NCBI GenBank assembly: GCA_039184055.1
Contig: JBCDBH010000321.1
Span: 1-6,781, forward strand
Reading direction: 5' to 3'
DNA from: JBCDBH01 sp039184055
Lineage (GTDB): Bacteria; Acidobacteriota; Thermoanaerobaculia; Multivoradales; J023
Length of the DNA: 6,781 bases
Within the stretch, counting starts at the first letter, position 1; each line of letters begins with the position of its first letter. The notes beneath the pieces are model-generated. The model worked only from the letters and a program-made list of their open reading frames with translations, was not told the origin of the DNA and made no database searches. Shown in pieces: positions 1 to 5,483 of this stretch. The translations under genes were made by a program, and so were the position numbers.

Positions 1-8
1 CGCTGACG

Positions 9-24
9 TGGCATCATGGCTGCG
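9..24 (+). promoter_or_regulatory. Possible sigma54 (-24/-12) promoter
   Basis: The sequence TGGCATCATGGCTGCG fits the sigma54 pattern TGGCAY-N5-TTGC, with GG (10-11) and GC (22-23) at the required spacing. One deviation is CTGC instead of TTGC. With the -12 C at 23, transcription would begin near 35, giving a leader of about 65 nt before the ATG at 100. The first eight bases, TGGCATCA, are the same as in the stronger sigma54 promoter at 5433-5448. It lies close to the window edge, so no upstream activator site can be examined. Confidence 0.4.
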
Positions 25-25
25 G

Positions 26-87
26 ATTTGATGAACGTGGATTTGACGAACACGGATTCGACCAAACACGGATCTACCTGAACACGG
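26..87 (+). repeat. Four degenerate 15-16 bp tandem repeats in a leader
   Basis: Four consecutive units are visible: ATTTGATGAACGTGG (26-40), ATTTGACGAACACGG (41-55), ATTCGACCAAACACGG (56-71) and ATCTACCTGAACACGG (72-87). All begin AT(T/C) and end in an AAC(A/G)(C/T)GG-like core. The array fills the space between the possible sigma54 -12 element and the start codon. Its last GG joins AG to form a GGAG Shine-Dalgarno at 86-89, 10 nt before the ATG at 100. Function is unknown; a leader regulatory array or simple slippage are both possible. Confidence 0.6.
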
Positions 88-99
88 AGAAGACGATCG

Positions 100-693
100 A
101 TGAAAACCGGTGTCGAGATTCAAGTTGTCAACAAGAGTGACCAAGAGGCGAGGATTCTGGTTTTCACCCACGCGGTGAGCGAGGAAGACGCGGTAGCCGC
201 CAACGCTTGGATGGTTCTCGAGCGCGTAAATCCATACGGCGACTCGTATCTGATCTATCCCACCGAGACCTTCATCCGCGCGGTCACCGAGGATCGGTCG
301 TTGCGGTCGCGCATGCTCGAGGTGGTTCCCGGCCGCGCCTTCACGGTCGAGCTCGACGACGCTGGGCGACTGTTGCTGCAGCCCGCCGAGAACACCCTCG
401 ATCCCGAGGACATCGTGGTGCGCAACGCGACCGACCGGACCCTTGCCGTGGGTGCCTTCAAGAGCGAATCGGTGGCCGCCAAGGTCGAGGCACTCGAGCC
501 CGAGCAGCAGTGGGTGGCACGGCTCGAGCCCGAGATCTACTGGGGTGTGCTCGGCTCGAACGGTCGCGCCGAGGGACTGACCCGGCTCGATCTCCGTGGG
601 CTCGCTTTCCTGACCTGGACGCTCGAGGGAAGCGCCGGCAACTGGCGTTTCACCGCGTCGAACGAGCGGCGGGAGCTCGCCGCGGCGGTGTGA
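100..693 (+). CDS. Hypothetical protein with two related beta-rich lobes
   Basis: This is a 197-aa, probably cytoplasmic protein with no signal peptide, membrane segment or catalytic motif that I recognise. It appears internally duplicated: residues 7-22 (IQVVNKSDQEARILVF) align with 105-120 (IVVRNATDRTLAVGAF), sharing I, V, N, D and F at a 98-residue offset. Each lobe then runs into further alternating hydrophobic strands ending around 80-95 and 168-186. The N-x-S/T-D...VF...AW pattern of lobe 1 faintly recalls RhiA-type proteins (from memory, not tested). The start at 100 is supported by GGAG at 86-89. Its 3' end overlaps the convergent recQ by 44 bp. A sigma54-like element upstream suggests conditional expression. 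Identity as a real gene is likely from GC-rich codon use and the upstream signals; its function is unknown. Confidence 0.75.
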   Translation: MKTGVEIQVVNKSDQEARILVFTHAVSEEDAVAANAWMVLERVNPYGDSYLIYPTETFIRAVTEDRSLRSRMLEVVPGRAFTVELDDAGRLLLQPAENTLDPEDIVVRNATDRTLAVGAFKSESVAAKVEALEPEQQWVARLEPEIYWGVLGSNGRAEGLTRLDLRGLAFLTWTLEGSAGNWRFTASNERRELAAAV

Positions 694-2467
694 GTCGTGG
701 CTCGGCGGCGATTTCGATATCGCCGTCGCCGGCCGTGCTCGCGATCCATCCCGCATCGGTCAAGAACGCGCGCCGGAAACGAATGGTGCGGCCGTCTTTC
801 GAAAACGCATCGTCTTCGAGCCTGACGCGATCGGCACGGACGAGCCCGTCGAGCACCCGTTCATAACCGCGTCGGTCGAGGCGGTGGTCGGGGCAGGTGA
901 CCTTGAAGAGCTGGGCCGTGCCTTGACCGTCGCGTTCGGCGAGAGCACCGAGAATGCGCAGCGCGACCGTGCGCTCACTGTCGGTGGCGGCGCGGAACCG
1001 TCGGATCCAAGCCTCCGCCGGGGCACAAAGATCGCATCGTCCGCACCGCCGCTCGGCGTCGTCACGATCGCCGAAGTGCCGGACCAACGCGCACATGCGG
1101 CAGGTCGTGCCGGTAGCCAGCGCGGTCACTTCCTCGAGCTGAGCTTGTTTGTGACGGCGCTGCGCCGTATACGCGTCGCGCCAGCCGTCCTTGCCCCGAA
1201 CCCAATCGTCCTCACCGACCTTGCGTCCACCACCGTGGATCCGCAGCTGCTCGAGAGCGCGTTCGAACGTCGCTTCGTCGAGCCGTGCCGCGCCGCGGAC
1301 TTCGGCGGCGCGTCGTGGGCGTTCGCCCAGCGCGTCGAAGATCCGGCGCAGCACTGTCGGTTCCGGGTAGCCGGTCTCGAAAAAGAGTTCGTGCAGACGT
1401 CGATCGGCCCAGTCCCACAGCAAAACGGCACGCGCCGGTTCACCGTCACGACCCGCGCGCCCGATCTCCTGGTAGTAGCTTTCGACGCTTCCCGGTAGCG
1501 CGGTGTGAATCACCGTGCGGATATTGCGTTTGTCGATGCCCATGCCGAACGCGATCGTCGCCACCACCACCTCGAGATCGCCGCGCTGAAACGCCGCTTG
1601 CACTCGATCACGCATCTTGTTGGGCATACCGGCGTGGTAAGGCGCGGTCGGAAAGCGTTCGCCGAGTCGCTCGGCGAGGGCCTCGGTCTCCTTGCGTGTC
1701 GGGGCGTAGACGATCGCCGGTCGATGGCTGGGCTCGTCGAGCGCCGCTTCGACCGCCACCGCGCGATCGGCGCGGCGCAGCTCGGCGATCTCGACCGCCA
1801 GCTCGTCGCGACGGAAGCCGTGAATCAGCCGTTGACTGTCGGGAATCTCGAGCTGGGCGACGATGTCTTCCTGGACACGAGGCGTCGCCGTGGCGGTGAG
1901 CGCGATCACCGGCGCGGGGCGGAGGAGCGGGAGCCGTTCACCGAGCAACCGATAATCGGGTCGAAAATCGTGTCCCCACTGCGAAATACAGTGCGCCTCG
2001 TCGATCGCGATCAACACCGGTTTGCGTTTCGCCAACATCTCGGGGAAACGAGGCACCGAAAGCCGCTCGGGTGCAATGAAGAGGAAATCCAAATCGCCGT
2101 CGAGATATTTGCGACACGCCGCCCGCGCGTCGAGCCGCGCTCGTCCCGAATGGATGCGCTCGGCGCGAATCCCGCGTGCGCACAGTGCCGCCACCTGGTC
2201 TTCCATCAACGCGATCAACGGTGAAAGCACGAGGGTCGTTCCACCACGGGCCAGACCGGGAAGCTGATAACACAGCGACTTTCCGGCTCCGGTCGGCATC
2301 ACCAAGAGCACATCGTTGCCCGCCGTCACCAGTCGACACACCTCCGCCTGATAGGGGCGGAAGCGGTCGAATCCAAAGGTCTCGCGGAGCAGCGAGCCGA
2401 GCTGTTCGACGGGAGTGGGGGAGCGTGGACCATGAACCGTGGCCGAGGAAGCGGACATCGTCGGCAT
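650..2467 (-). CDS. recQ: RecQ-family ATP-dependent DNA helicase
   Basis: A 3'-5' superfamily 2 DNA helicase, expected to act in recombination and stalled-fork repair. In the 605-aa product the motifs are in order: motif 0 RPYQ (37-40), Walker A MPTGAGKS (57-64), DEAH (156-159) followed by ISQWGHDFRPDY (the RecQ aromatic-rich loop, to 172), motif III TATAT (191-195), motif V ATIAFGMGID (303-312) and motif VI QEIGRAGRD (333-341). A RecQ zinc module follows with C456, C475, C478 and C481, plus an extra C459. Residues about 494-575 look like a winged-helix region; no clear HRDC domain is seen. I chose the ATG at 2465-2467. The frame stays open to an ATG at 2596, but those 43 extra residues are not RecQ-like and would overlap the divergent kinase gene. 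The ATG at 2456-2458 is an alternative. Length is close to that of E. coli RecQ. Confidence 0.95.
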   Translation of the reverse strand: MPTMSASSATVHGPRSPTPVEQLGSLLRETFGFDRFRPYQAEVCRLVTAGNDVLLVMPTGAGKSLCYQLPGLARGGTTLVLSPLIALMEDQVAALCARGIRAERIHSGRARLDARAACRKYLDGDLDFLFIAPERLSVPRFPEMLAKRKPVLIAIDEAHCISQWGHDFRPDYRLLGERLPLLRPAPVIALTATATPRVQEDIVAQLEIPDSQRLIHGFRRDELAVEIAELRRADRAVAVEAALDEPSHRPAIVYAPTRKETEALAERLGERFPTAPYHAGMPNKMRDRVQAAFQRGDLEVVVATIAFGMGIDKRNIRTVIHTALPGSVESYYQEIGRAGRDGEPARAVLLWDWADRRLHELFFETGYPEPTVLRRIFDALGERPRRAAEVRGAARLDEATFERALEQLRIHGGGRKVGEDDWVRGKDGWRDAYTAQRRHKQAQLEEVTALATGTTCRMCALVRHFGDRDDAERRCGRCDLCAPAEAWIRRFRAATDSERTVALRILGALAERDGQGTAQLFKVTCPDHRLDRRGYERVLDGLVRADRVRLEDDAFSKDGRTIRFRRAFLTDAGWIASTAGDGDIEIAAEPRLTPPRRAPAARSTR

Positions 2468-2588
2468 TGTCACACGTCCCACAGCGCTCGTCAGCGGTGC
2501 CGAGCTTTCAGTACCTGGTAATCTCGCCCGACAATCCTGACTATGAATCTTCGCGACCGCATGTTTGGACGAGCGGTGATGAGCCACC
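2468..2588. promoter_or_regulatory. Divergent intergenic region between recQ and kinase gene
   Basis: These 121 bp must hold the 5' signals of both recQ (minus) and the kinase gene (plus), since the two genes point away from each other. I see no convincing sigma70 -35/-10 pair and no correctly spaced sigma54 element on either strand. For the kinase gene, GGTGA at 2575-2579 is a usable Shine-Dalgarno, 9 nt before the ATG at 2589. No comparable site is clear for recQ. Confidence 0.5.
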
Positions 2589-4814
2589 ATGACCATGGCG
2601 AATGATCCCGAGATCGTCGGTCCGTACCGAATCGAAGCCGAGCTCGGCTCCGGTGGAATGGGCGCTGTCTATCGAGCGTACGACCAGCGTCTCGATCGGT
2701 GGGTCGCGATCAAGAGGATTCACGGCAGACAGGATACCGACAGGGGTCGACAACGTTTCTTGCGTGAAGCACGGGCCGCGGCGAGTCTCAACCATCCCGC
2801 GATCGTCCAGGTTCACGATCTGCTCCAGCACGACCAGGAAGACTGGTTGGTTATGGAATTGGTCGAGGGGATCTCGCTCGCGTCCATGCTCCGTGACGGT
2901 CCGCTCCCATGGGGCAAGATGGCCGAGCTCGGTAGGGACATCGCCGCCGGGCTCGAACATGCTCATCGCTCGGGAATCATCCATCGTGACCTGAAAGCCG
3001 AGAACGTCATGGTGTCGGCGGAGGGTCATGCCAAGATCCTCGACTTCGGTCTGGCGAAGAAGGTCTTCGACCTGGACGGTGAACCGAGTCTGACCGCTTC
3101 CGGCGCGGTGGTGGGGACCTTTCGTGCCATGTCTCCCGAGCAAGCTCGTGGACTCGAGCTCAGCCCGGCATCAGATCTATTTTCCTTTGGCTCCCTGCTT
3201 TACCAGATGGTGTCGGGGGTGCCGCCGTTTGTCGGCCGGACTCCGCTCGATACCGTGACTCGGATCTGCTCGCACGAGCCCGCGCCACTCGCAACGTTGG
3301 CTCCAGACGCACCGCGACGGTTGACCGAGCTGATCGCTGAGATGATGCGCAAAGAACCGGCTCGAAGGCCCGAGAGCGCGGCCGAGGTGGAACTGATCCT
3401 GGCATCGATCGTCGTATCCGGCGCAGCGACGGTTTCGAGACCCGTGGCGAGTCTCGACATCGACGATCCAGACGATGACGCGACGACCCGCCCACCCGAT
3501 CTCGGATCCATGTCCAGGCCACGGCCGCATCGTTGGCATGGGCTCGTGATCGGAGCTCTGGTTTTCGCGATCGGCGTCGGTGGCTGGACGCTCTGGTCGA
3601 GCCGAGCAACTCCGGTTGCCAGTGGCCAGATCGGGGTCAGCGAACCCTCGACTCTCGAGCTTCTCGACCAGGGGAGGACATGGCTCGAGACTTTCCATCG
3701 GCCTGACGACCTCGAACAAGCCATCCTCAGTTTCGAACAAGCTCTCGATCGCGAACCGGGTTCGGCGGTCGCCTACGCGGGTTTGTCACGTGCCTACTGG
3801 CGCCGGTGGTACGCTGAAAATCGCGATCCGCTGTGGCTCGACAAGGCCGAAGGTAACGGCCGCAGGGCGGTAGAGCTCGAACCCTATTTGACCAGCGGGC
3901 GAATCTCGCTCGCGCTGGCGCTGACCTACCTCGGTCGGCTCGACGCCGCTAGAGAAACGCTCGAAGGATTGATCGAGCTCGACCCGACCAATGCCGATCT
4001 TCATCGTGTCTGGTCGGACATCTATCTACGCGACGGAGATCTCGATCAGGCCACGACGAGCGTGCAACGAGCGGTCGACCTTCGGCCGGATGATTTCGAT
4101 CTCTACAACGCACGCGGGGTGGTGGCGTTTCGCCGTGGTGACCTCGATCAGGCCGCGGCGAGCTTCGAACGTGGAATCGAGTTGGCTCCCGATAGTTTTT
4201 CCCTTTATCGCAACTTGGCGGGAGTTCATCACGCCCGTGACGACCTCGCGGCGGCAGCCAGCATGATGCAAAAAGCCCTGGCGATTCGCGCGGACGGGAC
4301 CATCTTCGGCAGCCTGGGCATCGTGTACTTCGATCAGGGGCTGTATCGCGACGCGGCTCGGGTATTCGAGCGCGCGATCGAGATGCCGGGCGGTGGCAAC
4401 AACTACCGCAACTGGGCGAACCTGGCCGATGCCTATCGGTGGATCCCCGATCGGCAGCCGGAGGCTCGGGATGCGTATGGGCGGGCGATCGCGCTCTTAC
4501 GCGAGACGGGGAACGACAACGCCGACACCCGCAGCCTCCTGGCGCTCTACCAGGCCAAGCGAGGTGACGGTGAAGCGGCGAGACGACTGGCGGACTCTCT
4601 CGACACGCTCGACTATGACGGACCGCAGATCGCGTATCGGATCGCCACCACGTGGGAAATCCTCGGCGAGCGATCCCGTGCTCTCGAAGCGCTCGGGATC
4701 GCTCTCGCGTCTGGCTACTACTCCTTGGGGGTCGTTCGTCGGGATCCCGAGCTCACCGACCTCCGAGCCGACGCGGGTTTTCACCGACTCGTGCCGCTTG
4801 CTAGTGTACCGTGA
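2589..4814 (+). CDS. Transmembrane Ser/Thr protein kinase with TPR repeats
   Basis: A 741-aa Hanks-type kinase. The N-terminal kinase domain (about 12-275) has the glycine loop GSGGMGAV (20-27), the VAIK lysine K42, candidate alpha-C glutamate E60, HRDLKAEN (132-139, catalytic D134), DFG (152-154), GTFRAMSPE (176-184) and D196 of DLFSFG, so all catalytic residues look intact. An acidic, proline-rich linker (about 285-315) and a basic stretch lead to one membrane helix (about 318-336). Positive charges before it predict the kinase inside and the C-terminus outside the membrane. Residues about 357-705 hold seven or eight TPR-like units, such as GDLDQAAASFERGIELAP, likely a protein- or ligand-sensing platform. 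The end, DPELTDLRADAGFHRLV, closes the helical array. Start 2589 is preferred over the ATG at 2595 because GGTGA lies 9 nt upstream. The divergent FHA-bEBP further downstream is a plausible substrate or partner (inference). Confidence 0.93.
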   Translation: MTMANDPEIVGPYRIEAELGSGGMGAVYRAYDQRLDRWVAIKRIHGRQDTDRGRQRFLREARAAASLNHPAIVQVHDLLQHDQEDWLVMELVEGISLASMLRDGPLPWGKMAELGRDIAAGLEHAHRSGIIHRDLKAENVMVSAEGHAKILDFGLAKKVFDLDGEPSLTASGAVVGTFRAMSPEQARGLELSPASDLFSFGSLLYQMVSGVPPFVGRTPLDTVTRICSHEPAPLATLAPDAPRRLTELIAEMMRKEPARRPESAAEVELILASIVVSGAATVSRPVASLDIDDPDDDATTRPPDLGSMSRPRPHRWHGLVIGALVFAIGVGGWTLWSSRATPVASGQIGVSEPSTLELLDQGRTWLETFHRPDDLEQAILSFEQALDREPGSAVAYAGLSRAYWRRWYAENRDPLWLDKAEGNGRRAVELEPYLTSGRISLALALTYLGRLDAARETLEGLIELDPTNADLHRVWSDIYLRDGDLDQATTSVQRAVDLRPDDFDLYNARGVVAFRRGDLDQAAASFERGIELAPDSFSLYRNLAGVHHARDDLAAAASMMQKALAIRADGTIFGSLGIVYFDQGLYRDAARVFERAIEMPGGGNNYRNWANLADAYRWIPDRQPEARDAYGRAIALLRETGNDNADTRSLLALYQAKRGDGEAARRLADSLDTLDYDGPQIAYRIATTWEILGERSRALEALGIALASGYYSLGVVRRDPELTDLRADAGFHRLVPLASVP
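4041..4154 (+). repeat. Nucleotide-level duplication of a TPR unit
   Basis: The 12-mer CTCGATCAGGCC occurs at 4041-4052 and again at 4143-4154, exactly 102 bp (34 codons, one TPR) apart. The flanking bases are also similar. It encodes the LDQA segment of adjacent TPRs (about residues 485-488 and 519-522), consistent with fairly recent duplication of a unit within the kinase gene. Confidence 0.6.
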
Positions 4815-4850
4815 GCGAGCTTCGCGCAACCGCCGCACACTTCCTCATGG

Positions 4851-5378
4851 TCAACCGCCGATGTCGACAATCCACTCTGGATCGTGCACGTAAAACCGTA
4901 CATCATTCGCTTCGGTCGCATTTTCACTCGCCACGGTCGCTTCTAGCATGTAGCGGGCGGTGAAGAAGCCCTTGTTTTGCACCCTGAGCGTTTGTTGGTC
5001 ATTCGAGAAGTAGGAATACCAAACATCGAGCTCTCGATCGAAAAGTATGCTTCTTTCCTTGGCATTTTGTTTCTCGAGCGTTGCGGTGATGATGGGACCC
5101 ATCCGGCCGAATGGTGATGTACTTCTTTGCAAATTACGGGCGGCCTCGAACCGAATACTCAGCTCCTTGAGCGTAAACGACTTGTCTGAGCCCGTGGTCA
5201 GGTCCGAGATGTCAAAGATGCGAAACTGGATCAGGTCATGCCTCCTGAGCATGGCGTACGATCTGACTTTGGAATCTTTGGCGAGGCCGCTGGGAAGATA
5301 GTAGAGATCTTGTTTTTCGGGACGAGTGAGGCGTTTTGCGTGAAGATCGAAGCCAAACTCAACAGTAAAAGTGGTCAT
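4851..5378 (-). CDS. Orphan hypothetical protein, likely sigma54-controlled
   Basis: A 175-aa protein that I do not recognise. It has no signal peptide, membrane helix or catalytic motif. The pattern is beta-rich, with strands such as TTFTVEFGF (2-10), LIQFRIFDI (49-57), KELSIRFEA (71-79) and RYMLEATVA (142-150), and it ends in RFYVHDPEWIVDIGG. The start is fixed by AGGAG at 5384-5388, 5 nt before the ATG at 5376-5378; an in-frame ATG at 5417 lacks such a site and would fall near or before the predicted transcription start. A near-consensus sigma54 promoter lies 55-70 bp upstream. By hand count its GC is about 51%, well below the flanking genes, suggesting acquisition or different selection. 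It is convergent with the kinase gene (36 bp gap) and divergent from the sigma54 activator. The DPEWIV ending weakly recalls AidA/PixA-type inclusion proteins, but I would not assign that. Confidence 0.85.
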   Translation of the reverse strand: MTTFTVEFGFDLHAKRLTRPEKQDLYYLPSGLAKDSKVRSYAMLRRHDLIQFRIFDISDLTTGSDKSFTLKELSIRFEAARNLQRSTSPFGRMGPIITATLEKQNAKERSILFDRELDVWYSYFSNDQQTLRVQNKGFFTARYMLEATVASENATEANDVRFYVHDPEWIVDIGG

Positions 5379-5383
5379 GGAAA

Positions 5384-5388
5384 CTCCT
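5384..5388 (-). promoter_or_regulatory. Shine-Dalgarno AGGAG deciding the orphan gene start
   Basis: On the minus strand AGGAG is followed by TTTCC and then ATG (5376-5378). This is the strongest ribosome binding site in the window and picks the inner ATG over the one at 5415-5417. Confidence 0.8.
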
Positions 5389-5432
5389 AGTGAAGGCTGA
5401 GTTAGAATGAGAATCAAGACACAAAGCTTCAG

Positions 5433-5448
5433 AGCAATACTGATGCCA
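5433..5448 (-). promoter_or_regulatory. Sigma54 (-24/-12) promoter of the orphan gene
   Basis: Read on the minus strand, TGGCATCAGTATTGCT matches the sigma54 consensus TGGCAY-N5-TTGCW at every conserved position. GG sits at 5447-5446 and GC at 5435-5434, with correct spacing. With the -12 C at 5434, transcription is predicted to start near 5422, leaving a leader of about 44 nt that contains the AGGAG site before the ATG at 5378. The neighbouring divergent gene encodes a sigma54 activator, which strengthens the assignment. The activator's own coding sequence would contain the upstream binding site, if one exists. Confidence 0.8.
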
Positions 5449-5483
5449 CTTCTTCTCGACCGCTACTCGGTTGGAAGTACGAC

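Larger units (their letters stand above)
5379..5483. promoter_or_regulatory. AT-rich divergent regulatory region between orphan and activator
   Basis: These 105 bp are visibly more AT-rich than the coding DNA to the right. The minus-strand sigma54 promoter (5433-5448) and its Shine-Dalgarno (5384-5388) are clear. For the plus-strand activator, GGAAG at 5473-5477 lies 6 nt before the ATG at 5484 and can serve as a ribosome binding site. I see no clear sigma70 or sigma54 promoter for the activator itself; TAGAAT at 5403-5408 could be a -10 box but has no matching -35. Confidence 0.55.

Noticed and set aside
207..2224. Long plus-strand open frames opposite and beside recQ (207-866, 884-1498, 1285-1899, 1505-2224)
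   Set aside because: They are antisense or frame-shifted shadows of recQ and the 197-aa gene, with Arg/His-rich low-complexity products and no domains; high GC removes stop codons by chance.
2571..2588. Minus-strand TGGCTCATCACCGC as a sigma54 promoter for recQ
   Set aside because: The GC pair is one base too close to the GG pair, and sigma54 strictly requires the spacing.
2468..2596. N-terminal extension of recQ to an ATG at 2596
   Set aside because: The 43 extra residues do not resemble RecQ and would overlap the divergent kinase start, leaving no room for promoters.
3160..3740. Minus-strand frames within the kinase gene
   Set aside because: The opposite frame encodes an unmistakable kinase with TPRs; the antisense products show no recognisable motif.
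4815..4825. Inverted repeat GCGA-GCT-TCGC after the kinase stop as a terminator
   Set aside because: The stem is only 4 bp and no T-tract follows on either strand.
4827..4860. Direct repeat CAACCGCCG (4827-4835, 4852-4860) as an attachment site or insertion scar next to the low-GC gene
   Set aside because: Nine bases recurring in GC-rich DNA is weak, both copies are on the same side of the gene, and no integrase or transposase is present.
4851..5378. Assignment of the orphan protein to the AidA/PixA inclusion-body family
   Set aside because: The only resemblance is the DP-containing C-terminal strand; the rest does not match what I recall of the family.
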